Of a stretch of DNA of 64,000 bases, positions 18,376 through 27,854 are shown piece by piece (position 1 is the first letter of the stretch; each line of letters begins with the position of its first letter). The notes beneath the pieces are model-generated. The model saw nothing but the letters and a program-made list of their open reading frames with translations. It made no database searches and was not told where the DNA came from. The DNA comes from Bacteroidota bacterium (lineage in GTDB: Bacteria; Bacteroidota; Bacteroidia; M30B66). Both the position numbers and the translations under genes were made by a program. The stretch lies in the NCBI GenBank assembly GCA_027490225.1, contig JAIXYK010000059.1:57977-121976 (forward strand). Direction: 5' to 3'.

Positions 18376-19233
18376 ATGAAATCAACGATCAATATTTTAG
18401 CATTTTTTTCTATTTTATTCTTGTTCTCATGTGATAAAATTGAAGGTCCTTTTGGAGAAAATATATCTAACAATGGTGGAGGGGATACCGATATTGTCTA
18501 TTTTAGAAAGGTATTCGTTGAAGATTTCACAGGACATACATGTGGAAATTGCCCAAGAGCAGCAGAGAAAATTGAGCTATTAAAGGAGAATTATGGTGAT
18601 AAAATTGTTTCAATGGCGGTTCACGTTGGATTCTTTGCAGAACCTACTGCCCCGGGAACAGAATTTGAAACAGATTACAGATCTTCAATAGGAAATGAAT
18701 TAGACCAGTTTTTTGGTAATGCATCCGCTGGTTTACCTAATGGTTTAATAAATAGAAAATCCTTTTCTGGGCTAACGATTATTCAATATAATGATTGGGC
18801 CACTAAAGTGAATGAATTAGTTACTATTCCAGCAGATGCTTGGATTAAAGCTACTCCCTCTTTGAATCAAACTACAAGAGAAGTTTCGGTTACAGTGCTC
18901 ACCACAATACTTCAAGAAGTTGAAGAACCTTTAAGCATTGTTATGTATTTGGTGGAAGATAGCATACAAAGCCCTCAAAAAGATTACGATCCATCTATAC
19001 CTGGTGGAGTTATTGATAATTATATTCATCGCCATATGCTAAGAACTTCAGTAAATGGTGCTTTTGGACAACCCCTTTCATCAGACTTAGTTTATACTGC
19101 AAACCAACAATTTACAACTACAGGCAATTATACTATTCCCCCTACTTGGAATTTATCACAAATGCATTTAATTACGGTCCTTTATAAAACTGCCACAAAA
19201 GAAGTTGTTCAGGTCGATGAGAAGCATTTATAA
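18376..19233 (+). CDS. Omp28-related lipoprotein with CxxC
   Basis: A 285-residue lipoprotein: lipobox LFSC with Cys19, then an acidic Asn/Gly linker. The Omp28 domain begins VFVEDFTGHTCGNCPRAAEK with a CGNC motif at Cys56-Cys59, followed by a thioredoxin-like first half and a beta-rich second half. Omp28 proteins are outer-membrane-associated in Porphyromonas. The CxxC in the same position as in the large T9SS protein suggests related chemistry. The next gene starts inside its last 17 bases. Confidence 0.82.
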   Translation: MKSTINILAFFSILFLFSCDKIEGPFGENISNNGGGDTDIVYFRKVFVEDFTGHTCGNCPRAAEKIELLKENYGDKIVSMAVHVGFFAEPTAPGTEFETDYRSSIGNELDQFFGNASAGLPNGLINRKSFSGLTIIQYNDWATKVNELVTIPADAWIKATPSLNQTTREVSVTVLTTILQEVEEPLSIVMYLVEDSIQSPQKDYDPSIPGGVIDNYIHRHMLRTSVNGAFGQPLSSDLVYTANQQFTTTGNYTIPPTWNLSQMHLITVLYKTATKEVVQVDEKHL

Positions 19234-19861
19234 GGTTAAATTACTAATAAGCTACTGTTTAATTTTTCTAGCTTTCAATTTAAAAGCGCAACAAGCAACT
19301 TCAAATAAGAAATTTTATTCAGGTGTATTTTTCGGCCTAAACACCAGCCAAATTACCGGCGACGACCTAGCTGGATATGACAAGCCAAGTCTAACCTTTG
19401 GAACATTCGTTAAGCGTAAATTCGGAGAGAATTTTTCTATTTTGATGGAACTATCTTATCTACCAAAAGGAAGTAGAAAGAACATTTCCCCGAAAGACTC
19501 TATACCTACATTTTATTCATTAAAATTAAGGTATATAGAAATACCTGTTATGTTTCAATATACTATAAAGTCTAGAATTACACTTGAAGTGGGACCTTCT
19601 ATAGGAGTTCTATTGACCTATAAAGAAGAGGATATTTTTGGAGATTTATCAGGAAATTACTCAACCCGTGAACAATTTAAGCGAACTGACATTTCTTTTA
19701 ATGCGGGTATTAATTATTTACTAAATGATAAATGGACATTTAGTTTAAGATCTGCAAATAGCATGGCTCCAGTGAGAAATCATGACCAGCAAACAAAGTT
19801 TAGATTAAATAGAGGGCAATATAGTTCTTGTATCATGGGCAGATTATTTTATAATTTTTAG
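19217..19861 (+). CDS. Small outer-membrane beta-barrel protein (PorT-like fold)
   Basis: A 214-residue exported protein beginning MRSIYKVKLLISYCLIFLAF and cut after LKAQ. The mature part shows about eight amphipathic strands ending in GRLFYNF, typical of the 8-stranded OMP_b-brl_2/PorT-like families. No enzymatic motif is visible. The ATG at 19217 lies within the 3' end of the Omp28 gene (17-base overlap); a TTG at 19205 is less likely. It may anchor or assist the neighbouring thiol proteins at the outer membrane, an inference from context only. Confidence 0.75.
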   Translation: MRSIYKVKLLISYCLIFLAFNLKAQQATSNKKFYSGVFFGLNTSQITGDDLAGYDKPSLTFGTFVKRKFGENFSILMELSYLPKGSRKNISPKDSIPTFYSLKLRYIEIPVMFQYTIKSRITLEVGPSIGVLLTYKEEDIFGDLSGNYSTREQFKRTDISFNAGINYLLNDKWTFSLRSANSMAPVRNHDQQTKFRLNRGQYSSCIMGRLFYNF

Positions 19862-19863
19862 TT

Positions 19864-20427
19864 TTGAAAAAGAAAATTGCTATCGCAATAACAGGAGCAA
19901 GCGGTTCTATTTATGCCAAAGTGCTAATAGATAAACTTCAATTGCTTGAAAATCAAATTGAGGAAATTGGAATTGTTTTTTCGAAAAATGCCAAAGATGT
20001 ATGGGATTTTGAATTAGAAAAAGGAGGATATAATAGTATACCTTTTAAAACTTACGAAAGAGATAATTTCTTCGCTCCTTTTGCTTCAGGCTCAGCTAAG
20101 TATGACGTTGTTATAGTTTGCCCTTGTTCCATGGGTACTCTGGGGAGAATTGCTGCAGGTATTTCAGATGATTTAATTACTCGTGCTGCGGATGTTGCTT
20201 TAAAGGAAAGGAGAAAACTTGTACTAGTCTTAAGAGATGCACCTTACGGTTTAATCCAAATTAGAAACATGGCAACTATCACTGAAGCGGGTGGAATAAT
20301 TTGTCCAGCCAGCCCTTCATTTTATTCAAAACCTAAAAACTTTGAAGAATTGGCCGCTACAGTGATTGATAGAGTTATTGATTTAGCAGGACTCACAAAT
20401 TCTTCATTTCGCTGGCAAGAAGATTAA
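19864..20427 (+). CDS. ubiX: Flavin prenyltransferase UbiX
   Basis: Cytoplasmic enzyme that prenylates FMN to make prFMN, the cofactor of UbiD-type decarboxylases. The N-terminus [19 protein letters not shown] with its flavin-binding loop is diagnostic, as are [15 protein letters not shown] and the [13 protein letters not shown] region. Length 187 is normal. The start is a TTG, chosen because it is the only codon that gives the full family N-terminus, and it lies 2 bases after the previous stop. Its stop overlaps the queG stop on the other strand in the sequence TTAA. No ubiD is present in the window. Confidence 0.95.
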   Translation: MKKKIAIAITGASGSIYAKVLIDKLQLLENQIEEIGIVFSKNAKDVWDFELEKGGYNSIPFKTYERDNFFAPFASGSAKYDVVIVCPCSMGTLGRIAAGISDDLITRAADVALKERRKLVLVLRDAPYGLIQIRNMATITEAGGIICPASPSFYSKPKNFEELAATVIDRVIDLAGLTNSSFRWQED

Positions 20428-21353
20428 TCATTATTAAAAGATAGGTTTCTCTTTAAACCCTTGAAACCAGTCCTTTTTATTGCAGATTTACCAAAAACTT
20501 TTTTAAAAGTATCCTCCGTCATTTCTATCCATTCTGCTTTTTCCAATCCTTCTAAATCTACACTTGGATTGAAACGATATTCACTATGTGGCTTTGAAAA
20601 GCGATTCCAAGGACAAACCTGTTGACATACATCACATCCAAAAGTCCAATCATCAAATTTACCTTTCCAACTTACAGGAATTTCTTCTTTAAGTTCGATA
20701 GTGAAATATGAAATACATTTACTTCCATCAACTACGTATGGAGCAATAATGGCTTCTGTTGGACATGAATCTATACATTTGGTACAAGTGCCACAGTAAT
20801 CTTTTATAGGCCCATCTGGAACAAGTTCTAAATCAATTATTAGTTCTGCGATAAAGAAGAATGACCCCTGACTTTTATTGATAAGATTCGTGTTTTTTCC
20901 AACCCAACCTAATCCACCTTTTTTGGCCCAAACTTTATCCATCACAGGAGCAGAATCTACAAATACTCTTCCTTCTATTTCGCCAATCGAATTCTTTAAT
21001 TCGGCGAAAAATGCAAACAACTTTTCTTTTATAACAAAATGATAATCTTCTCCCCAAGCATACTTTGATATTTTAGGTGCAACAGTATTTAGAATATTAT
21101 CTTCAGCATAATAATTAAATAAAAGTGAAACTACTGATTTAGCACCAGGTACTAATTTTCTAGGGTCAACTCTCATGTCAAAATGGTTTTCCATGTATGT
21201 CATTTTACCATGCATACCTTTGTTTAGCCATTTTTCAAGATTTCGAGCATCTTCTTGTAATTGCTCGGCTTTAGATATTCCACAAAATGAAAATCCATGC
21301 TCGTTAGCTATTGATTTTACAAGCGCTGTATTCTTTTGAGCAAAGTGAATCAT
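20424..21353 (-). CDS. queG: Epoxyqueuosine reductase QueG
   Basis: Cobalamin-dependent iron-sulfur enzyme for the last step of queuosine synthesis in tRNA. The catalytic Asp133 is in [10 protein letters not shown]. Two ferredoxin-like clusters are bound by Cys187/190/193/197 ([12 protein letters not shown]) and Cys213/240/243/247 ([11 protein letters not shown]). Length 309 corresponds to the short QueG form without the C-terminal HEAT-repeat extension seen in some species. The gene follows ruvB with a 12-base gap. Confidence 0.94.
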   Translation of the reverse strand: MIHFAQKNTALVKSIANEHGFSFCGISKAEQLQEDARNLEKWLNKGMHGKMTYMENHFDMRVDPRKLVPGAKSVVSLLFNYYAEDNILNTVAPKISKYAWGEDYHFVIKEKLFAFFAELKNSIGEIEGRVFVDSAPVMDKVWAKKGGLGWVGKNTNLINKSQGSFFFIAELIIDLELVPDGPIKDYCGTCTKCIDSCPTEAIIAPYVVDGSKCISYFTIELKEEIPVSWKGKFDDWTFGCDVCQQVCPWNRFSKPHSEYRFNPSVDLEGLEKAEWIEMTEDTFKKVFGKSAIKRTGFKGLKRNLSFNND

Positions 21354-21365
21354 TATTGATTTTAG

Positions 21366-22391
21366 TTATTCGAATAAACCGCCTTGTTTATTTTTTCTTA
21401 CATAACCCAAATGTTTATATGCAAGCTCAGTAACTTCTCTTCCTCTTGGTGTTCTTACCAGAAAACCTTCTTGAATTAAATATGGCTCATATACCTCTTC
21501 GATTGTCTCGGCATCTTCTCCACATGCAGTAGCAATTGTAGTCATTCCAACTGGACCTCCATTAAATTTTGAAATAATTGTAGTTAGAATCTTATTATCC
21601 ATTTCATCAAGCCCAAATCTATCTACATTTAGCGCACCTAAAGCTAATTGAGTTATTTCTTTAGTAATTACTCCAGTACCTTTAACCATCGCAAAATCTC
21701 TAACTCTTCTTAATAGAGCATTTGCAATCCTTGGAGTACCACGACTTCTTCTAGATATTTCTTCTGCAGCTAAAGGATGGATTTCAATCTTAAGAATTCC
21801 GGCAGCTCTTTTAATTATAGAACATAAAATATCTGCATTATAGTATTCAAGCCTTGAATTTATTCCAAACCTTGCTCTTAATGGAGATGTAAGCAAACCA
21901 GATCTTGTTGTTGCTCCAATTAGTGTAAAAGGATTCAAATTGATTTGAACTGTTCGTGCATTAGGACCATTATCTATCATTATATCGATACGATAATCTT
22001 CCATTGCAGAATAAAGATACTCTTCAATAATAGGGCTAAGTCTATGTATTTCATCTATAAACAAAACATCATTTGTTTCTAAATTTGTAAGAAGTCCAGC
22101 TAGATCTCCTGGTTTGTCGAGAACAGGACCAGATGTAACTTTAAAACCTACACCCATTTCATTTGCAATTATATTGGCAAGAGTTGTTTTACCTAATCCA
22201 GGAGGTCCATGCAATAAAACATGATCTAATGCTTCTTCTCTCATTTTGGCTGCCTTCACAAATACACTCAAATTATCAAGTATTTGGGCCTGTCCTGTAA
22301 AATCATCAAAACTTGCAGGACGAAGAACTTTTTCAAATTCTTTATCTTTATTGGATAATTGACTGGCGTCAGGATTTAAATGAGCATTCAT
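21366..22391 (-). CDS. ruvB: Holliday junction branch-migration helicase RuvB
   Basis: Hexameric AAA+ motor that, with RuvA, drives branch migration during recombination repair. Walker A GPPGLGKT is at 62-69 and Walker B DEIH at 113-116. The arginine-finger and sensor region [18 protein letters not shown] and the C-terminal winged-helix domain ([17 protein letters not shown]) are intact. Length 341 is normal. It begins just after the terminator of the cytochrome oxidase operon and is followed by queG. ruvA and ruvC are elsewhere. Confidence 0.97.
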   Translation of the reverse strand: MNAHLNPDASQLSNKDKEFEKVLRPASFDDFTGQAQILDNLSVFVKAAKMREEALDHVLLHGPPGLGKTTLANIIANEMGVGFKVTSGPVLDKPGDLAGLLTNLETNDVLFIDEIHRLSPIIEEYLYSAMEDYRIDIMIDNGPNARTVQINLNPFTLIGATTRSGLLTSPLRARFGINSRLEYYNADILCSIIKRAAGILKIEIHPLAAEEISRRSRGTPRIANALLRRVRDFAMVKGTGVITKEITQLALGALNVDRFGLDEMDNKILTTIISKFNGGPVGMTTIATACGEDAETIEEVYEPYLIQEGFLVRTPRGREVTELAYKHLGYVRKNKQGGLFE

Positions 22392-22409
22392 TAAATCAAA
22401 TGTATGTAA

Positions 22410-22441
22410 ATAAAAAAGCCTGCAGAAATTTCCACAGGCTT
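22410..22441 (-). terminator. Intrinsic terminator of the Act/cytochrome oxidase operon
   Basis: On the minus strand AAGCCTG (22441-22435) pairs with CAGGCTT (22422-22416), followed by a T-run TTTTTTA. It stands 20 bases after the oxidase subunit I stop and before ruvB, and so closes the long respiratory transcript. Confidence 0.88.
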
Positions 22442-22462
22442 AATTTTGTAAGTTAATATTTT

Positions 22463-24310
22463 TTAATGCGCTCCTTCAGCAATTTCTTTTTCTGTCATCG
22501 GTACATTTTGAGGACAGAAATCTTCACTTTTATCTGGTTTGCTATAATCATAAGCCCAACGATGAACTTCTGGAATAGCACCTGGCCAGTTTCCATGAAT
22601 ATGTTTAACTGGTGCTGTCCATTCTAAAGTATTAGATCTCCATGGGTTTTGAGGTGCAGGCTGACCTCTAAATATAGAATAGAAGAAATTAAACAAGAAT
22701 ATTAATTGCGCAGTTCCCGCCAAAATTGCAAACCAGGTTACCATTACGTTAATATCAACAAGATCATTGAATATTGGAAATTCTGTGTTTGAGTAGTAAC
22801 GACGAGGAACACCTGCAAGTCCTAAAAAGTGCATAGGAAAGAACACTCCGTAAGCCCCAGCAAAAGTTAACCAAAAATGTGCAAATCCTAATTGCTTATT
22901 CATCATTTTACCATACATTCTTGGAAACCAATGGTAAATTCCAGCAAACATTCCAAATATAGCAGCAGATCCCATAACTAAATGGAAGTGGGCAACTACG
23001 AAATAAGTATCATGCACGTTTATATCAAGTGCAGAATCTCCTAGAATAATACCAGTAACTCCTCCAGTAATGAAGAAAGAAACTAAACCAATAGCGAACA
23101 TCATGGCTGGTGTGTAAACAATGTTACCTTTCCATAAAGTTGTAATGTAATTGAAAGCCTTTACAGCCGATGGAATTGCTACTAGTAGGGTTGTAAATAC
23201 GAATACTGAACCTAAAAACGGATTCATACCCGTAATAAACATGTGATGTCCCCAAACAATGAATGATAAAAAAGCAATACCCAATATAGAGGCAATCATG
23301 GCTCTATAACCGAAGATTGGTTTTCTAGCATTTGTTGCAATTACCTCTGAAGTAATACCGAGGGCTGGAAGTAATACAATATATACTTCGGGATGTCCTA
23401 AAAACCAAAATAAGTGTTCATATAAAATTGGGCTACCACCATTGTATTCTAGTGCTTGTCCACCAATGTAAATGTCACTCAAATAGAAACTTGTTCCAAA
23501 ACTACGGTCAAAAATTAATAACAATGCTGCTGCAAATAATACTGGGAATGAAAGCACTCCTAAAATTGCTGTAACTAAGAAAGCCCAAATTGTTAGAGGC
23601 AATCTTGTCATTGACATTCCTTTTGTTCTCAGATTAATGACAGTAACAATGTAATTAAGAGAACCCAATAAAGATGAAACAATGAATAATGCCATTGAAA
23701 CTAACCATAAAGTCATACCTAAACCTGATCCTGGCATAGCTTGAGGTAATGCACTCAAAGGAGGATATACTGTCCATCCTCCAGATGCTGGTCCTGATTC
23801 AATAAAAATTGAACTAAGCATAACCAAAGAAGATGCAGCAAAAAACCAAAAAGAAAGCATGTTTAAAAATCCAGAAGCCATATCTCTTGCTCCAACTTGC
23901 AATGGGATCAATAAATTTGAGAATGTACCGCTCAATCCACCTGTCAATACAAAGAACACCATTATAGTTCCGTGTATTGTAACTAAAGCCAAATAGAAAT
24001 CGGGATTTAAAACTCCACCTGGCGCCCATTTACCTAAAATAGGTTCAAGAAAAGGAAAACTTTGACCAGGCCAAGCCAATTGAAGCCTGAAGACCATAGA
24101 CATCATCATAGCTAATACTCCCATGAAAATGGCAGTAATTAAAAACTGTTTTGAAATCATTTTATGATCTTGAGAAAAGACATATTTATTCCAAAATGTC
24201 TCTACATGATGGTGGTCGTCATGATCGTCATGAGAATGATGTAAATCGTGTGATGCGTGAACTATTGGTTCAACATGTGCATCTTGGTTTGTATTTTCCA
24301 TTGCTGACAT
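22463..24310 (-). CDS. Cytochrome c oxidase subunit I
   Basis: Catalytic heme-copper subunit of an aa3-type oxidase in the inner membrane, 615 residues with about twelve helices. Heme and CuB ligands are visible in ITIHGTIMVFF, in FLGHPEVYIVLLP (the covalent His-Tyr motif), in VWGHHMFI and in VAHFHLVMG. The N-terminus carries an unusual His/Asp run (HDLHHSHDDHDDHHH, about residues 21-35) before the first helix. Another ATG three codons in is possible. It is the last gene of the Act-oxidase operon, 73 bases after subunit II. Confidence 0.96.
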   Translation of the reverse strand: MSAMENTNQDAHVEPIVHASHDLHHSHDDHDDHHHVETFWNKYVFSQDHKMISKQFLITAIFMGVLAMMMSMVFRLQLAWPGQSFPFLEPILGKWAPGGVLNPDFYLALVTIHGTIMVFFVLTGGLSGTFSNLLIPLQVGARDMASGFLNMLSFWFFAASSLVMLSSIFIESGPASGGWTVYPPLSALPQAMPGSGLGMTLWLVSMALFIVSSLLGSLNYIVTVINLRTKGMSMTRLPLTIWAFLVTAILGVLSFPVLFAAALLLIFDRSFGTSFYLSDIYIGGQALEYNGGSPILYEHLFWFLGHPEVYIVLLPALGITSEVIATNARKPIFGYRAMIASILGIAFLSFIVWGHHMFITGMNPFLGSVFVFTTLLVAIPSAVKAFNYITTLWKGNIVYTPAMMFAIGLVSFFITGGVTGIILGDSALDINVHDTYFVVAHFHLVMGSAAIFGMFAGIYHWFPRMYGKMMNKQLGFAHFWLTFAGAYGVFFPMHFLGLAGVPRRYYSNTEFPIFNDLVDINVMVTWFAILAGTAQLIFLFNFFYSIFRGQPAPQNPWRSNTLEWTAPVKHIHGNWPGAIPEVHRWAYDYSKPDKSEDFCPQNVPMTEKEIAEGAH

Positions 24311-24383
24311 ATCGCTCTGCTTTGAATCTTTTTTTAATGGTTATTGCTTAACACTTAGAATTCTATAATGTTTGAATTTTTAA

Positions 24384-25391
24384 TTATTTAATTGACGCTG
24401 TAACAGCAGCAGGGGTTGCAGCTGCTTGTTGTTGCATCCAATTTTTCTGTTCAGCAATGTATTTGTTAAACTCTTCTTGCGTTTCAACTATGATATCCAT
24501 TTGCATGTTGAAATGAGAGGCTCCACAAATTTTATTGCACAATAAAACGTAGTTGAAATTTTTATTCTTCAATTTCGTGCGCATTTCTGCAGTAGTAATT
24601 GTTGGAGTAAATTCAAATGAAGTCTCCATTCCTGGCACACAATTCATTTGTGCTCTGAAGTGTGGCATGTAAGCACTATGTATTACATCCCTAGAACGAA
24701 ATTTAAAGCTAACTGGCTTTCCTTTGACAATATGGAATTCAGCTTTAGTAATAATATCATCATTACCTTTTGAATCTTCAATCATCCCAAGATCGTTGCC
24801 TGCAACTATTTTACGAAAATCTGTTTTTCCTAAAGTGTTGTCTTTCCCTCCATATCTAGCTGTCCAGTCAAATTGCTTAGAATATAATTCTATAACCATT
24901 GCGTCTTTACTTCCACTGTACATAACATCATTCCAAACATTCAAACCGTAAGCAATTAGGCCAGTTAAAACGATTGCAGGAATTATTGTCCAAATCATTT
25001 CTAATTTATTACTGTGCGCGAAATATACAGCCTTGCGATCCTTACGATATACGTTTTTGTATGCCTGATAAACTAAGATAATATGTGTTAAAAAGAAAAC
25101 GAAAACAATCGTTGCCATGGTAACATTAAACAGCAAATCTATTTCTGGACCATGTGCTGATGCAGCTTCTGGAAGTAGTTTATCTTTATACTCGAAAAAA
25201 GTCCAGATGAAAAAAGCAAATAAGCCTGCAATAAAAAGAACCCAATAAAAAGCTTGATTTTTACCTTCCTTTTCAGTAATAACATCATCATTACGGCCTC
25301 CTCTTAATTCAGCGGAAAGTTCATAAATGGACATAACCTTTACTGCTGCAAGAACGAACAATACTATTACTGCTAAAACAACTAATGTCAT
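24384..25391 (-). CDS. Cytochrome c oxidase subunit II
   Basis: CuA-bearing subunit that receives electrons from cytochrome c or ActA/ActE. CuA ligands are His238, Cys285, Cys289, His293 and Met296 (CNKICGASHFNM). The usual Glu between the cysteines is Lys287, tolerable because that residue binds through its main chain. Three N-terminal membrane helices (about 2-20, 48-66, 86-110, with a fourth near 130-150) exceed the usual two, a pattern I associate with this phylum. No fused heme domain is present. It follows ActF with a 22-base gap. Confidence 0.95.
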   Translation of the reverse strand: MTLVVLAVIVLFVLAAVKVMSIYELSAELRGGRNDDVITEKEGKNQAFYWVLFIAGLFAFFIWTFFEYKDKLLPEAASAHGPEIDLLFNVTMATIVFVFFLTHIILVYQAYKNVYRKDRKAVYFAHSNKLEMIWTIIPAIVLTGLIAYGLNVWNDVMYSGSKDAMVIELYSKQFDWTARYGGKDNTLGKTDFRKIVAGNDLGMIEDSKGNDDIITKAEFHIVKGKPVSFKFRSRDVIHSAYMPHFRAQMNCVPGMETSFEFTPTITTAEMRTKLKNKNFNYVLLCNKICGASHFNMQMDIIVETQEEFNKYIAEQKNWMQQQAAATPAAVTASIK

Positions 25392-25413
25392 ATTATCTTT
25401 ATTTCAATTGTTA

Positions 25414-26595
25414 TTAAATGTGGTGATGAACGCTTTCTTCGTAGAAAACGTGAGTTTTGTTTTGTAATGGGCGTGATGCCAGTGATCTTAAGACTATGAA
25501 TCCAAAGAAACCTAAGAATCCTAACATTGTTCCTATTTCAACCCACCCAAAATGCCAATGCTCTTTAACTGTTCCAGGCATAATCATTACAAAGTTATCG
25601 CTCCAATGACCAAATATTATTACAATACCTACAAAAAACAGGAGATTGTAGTTTCTTTTTGATCCTCTTCTCATTAAAACAAGGAATGGGAAGAAAAAGT
25701 TCAAAAATAAATTTAGAATAAAAATAAATTTATAGTTGGCAAATCTGTCCATGAAATATGTTACCTCTTCTGGAATGTTAGAATACCAAATTAACATAAA
25801 TTGAGAAACCCATAAATATGTCCAGAAGACAGAAAAAGCAAACATGAATTTTCCAAGGTCATGAATATGATTATCATTTACTTCAGGAAGAAGTCCTTGA
25901 TTCTTTAGGTAGAGCGTAATCAAAGTAATCATTGATAATGCGCTAACAAAGAATCCAGCGAAAGTGTACCAGCCAAAAAGTGTACTGAACCAATGAGTAT
26001 CAATAGACATTATCCAATCCCAAGCTGATGTTGATGAAGTTACTGCGAAGAATACCAAAAACCAAGCTGCTAATTGCTGACTAGATTTCCAATTACTTAC
26101 ATTATAACCTTGCATTTCAATTGCAGATTTTTTCATGAACGCTCTTAAAAAGAGAATCCAACCTCCTAAATAAACTACTGTTCTAATTAGAAAGAAAGGT
26201 ACATTTAAGAAACCTGACTTACCAGATATAATCTCATCATAATCAGGAGATGTCTTATCATATAAAGCCGGGTCCATCCAATGGTACAAATGGTTTAAGT
26301 GAAGAGAAGACAAAACAAGCGTTAAAAAAAGAAACGCTGCTCCATAAGGTAAATAGCTTGCAATAGCTTCCATTGGCCTTTTTACTGCGGCTGACCATCC
26401 GGCTTCTGCAGCGTATTGAACGGCCATAAAGAATAATGCTCCAAGGCCTATGGCCATAAAGAAAAATGAGTTTAGCAATAAACTTGGCCAAGTTCTATGC
26501 GCATCGGTTAAAAAACCTCCTACTAAACTCAAAACTCCAATAGCTATTAGAGCTAAACAGATATTTCTGGTTTTTGATGAGAATGTATAGTTCAT
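25414..26595 (-). CDS. actF: Alternative complex III membrane subunit ActF
   Basis: Quinol:cytochrome c oxidoreductase membrane subunit, 393 residues, with about ten transmembrane helices and no heme motif. It is a smaller relative of the NrfD-like ActC and pairs with it in the membrane core. Recognisable stretches include the early PSLLLNSFFFMAIGLGALFF and SSTSAWDWIMSIDTHWFSTL. It sits between actE and the oxidase subunit II gene in the conserved order, which supports an Act-oxidase supercomplex. Confidence 0.92.
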   Translation of the reverse strand: MNYTFSSKTRNICLALIAIGVLSLVGGFLTDAHRTWPSLLLNSFFFMAIGLGALFFMAVQYAAEAGWSAAVKRPMEAIASYLPYGAAFLFLTLVLSSLHLNHLYHWMDPALYDKTSPDYDEIISGKSGFLNVPFFLIRTVVYLGGWILFLRAFMKKSAIEMQGYNVSNWKSSQQLAAWFLVFFAVTSSTSAWDWIMSIDTHWFSTLFGWYTFAGFFVSALSMITLITLYLKNQGLLPEVNDNHIHDLGKFMFAFSVFWTYLWVSQFMLIWYSNIPEEVTYFMDRFANYKFIFILNLFLNFFFPFLVLMRRGSKRNYNLLFFVGIVIIFGHWSDNFVMIMPGTVKEHWHFGWVEIGTMLGFLGFFGFIVLRSLASRPLQNKTHVFYEESVHHHI

Positions 26596-26620
26596 TGTTT
26601 ACCTCTCTTACTTTATTTAA

Positions 26621-27307
26621 TTATTTCATTGCAGTTTTAACAACTGCTCCTATTACTTTTGTTGTGTCACTTATTGCTACTGCTGTTGTATCACTTCCAG
26701 CTGAGATTCCTAATCCATCTGCTCTTAGTTTCTCAACCCATTTAATTACTTGCCATCTTTCTGCATAATTTATTTGAGAAGCATGTGAGCCCATCATATT
26801 TTTACCATAATAAATAGTATGGTACATTTTTCCAACAGGAAGGTCTTTCAACGCTGCGCTATAGTAAGAGGGAACACCCGCATATTTATCTCTTTGTACT
26901 AGTATTCCATTACCATCACCTTTTTCTCCGTGACAATGAATACACATAATCTTATAGATACTTTCTCCTTTTGCTAAAATCTCTGGAGATGTTGCAAAAG
27001 GGTTCACTAATCCTAAACCAGCAGCTTCATACCCTTCATTTGTATTGGGATAGCTATATGGCTCATAGAATGGTAAAGTTTCATCATTAAATCTAGGAAT
27101 ACTTCCTGAAACAGGTTTTCTTGAAGCCAAACCATCAGAGAAGAAACTACTTTCTCCATATGCTTCAGAGGCCGGACCTCTATACATGTCTGGCATATAT
27201 TCAACTCCAGGACTTAGCGGGTCTTTTTTTCCACAAGAAACAAAGACAGAAGTTAATGCTGCAGCAATTACGATTAAAGCTGATTTATTGAATCGCATAT
27301 TCGTCAT
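26621..27307 (-). CDS. actE: Alternative complex III monoheme cytochrome c subunit ActE
   Basis: A 228-residue lipoprotein cytochrome: lipobox SVFVSC with Cys25 as acylation site, and a single c-heme motif CIHCH at 122-126. The likely axial Met is in the GKNMMGSHA region. It passes electrons from ActA towards the oxidase in the periplasm. Its ATG overlaps the actD stop (TAATG), which fixes the start at 27307 rather than the ATG three codons later. Confidence 0.92.
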   Translation of the reverse strand: MTNMRFNKSALIVIAAALTSVFVSCGKKDPLSPGVEYMPDMYRGPASEAYGESSFFSDGLASRKPVSGSIPRFNDETLPFYEPYSYPNTNEGYEAAGLGLVNPFATSPEILAKGESIYKIMCIHCHGEKGDGNGILVQRDKYAGVPSYYSAALKDLPVGKMYHTIYYGKNMMGSHASQINYAERWQVIKWVEKLRADGLGISAGSDTTAVAISDTTKVIGAVVKTAMK

Positions 27308-27843
27308 TAGTTTAAATCTTTATGATTGATTTCTATAGCTCCTGTTGACTTTAGTGTAGAAACAATTAAGTCCTCCGCTATTTTACCATTTTCAGAAGTT
27401 TGTATTTCCATGATAAATTTATCATCAGTAGACCTTAAATCTGGATTATGAGGTGATCTTCCAGGATAAAGTTTGTTCACTAATAGGTAACTTAATACCA
27501 TACCATGCGCCGCACAAAATACTGTTAACTCGAAAGTTGGGGGGATGAATGCAGGAAAATTTTGTAACCAGGTAAAACTTGGTTTACCACCCACATTCAT
27601 TTGCCAATCGTGCACCATCATGTACCAAGTCATCCATATCGCAAAAGATGTCCCGAACATTCCGTAGAAAAAAGCGAAATTCGAAAGTTTTGTTGGTTTT
27701 ATTCCAATTACAGGATCAAGTCCGTGAATAGGAAATGGAGAAAAAACATCTTTTATTCTAACTCCTTTGCTTCTTAATGCTTTAGCGCTTGCCAAGAGAA
27801 TTTCTTCGTCTTCGAAAACACCATATATAACTTTTCTGCTCAT
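27307..27843 (-). CDS. actD: Alternative complex III subunit ActD (DUF3341)
   Basis: A 178-residue membrane subunit with two helices (about 57-77 and 104-125), a cytoplasmic N-terminal domain starting MSRKVIYGVFEDEEILLASA and the conserved PFPIHGLDP motif just before the first helix. In known complexes it packs against ActC and ActF. One-base overlap with actE and an 11-base gap from actC show the operon arrangement. Confidence 0.93.
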   Translation of the reverse strand: MSRKVIYGVFEDEEILLASAKALRSKGVRIKDVFSPFPIHGLDPVIGIKPTKLSNFAFFYGMFGTSFAIWMTWYMMVHDWQMNVGGKPSFTWLQNFPAFIPPTFELTVFCAAHGMVLSYLLVNKLYPGRSPHNPDLRSTDDKFIMEIQTSENGKIAEDLIVSTLKSTGAIEINHKDLN

Positions 27844-27854
27844 TCTTTAAAATA

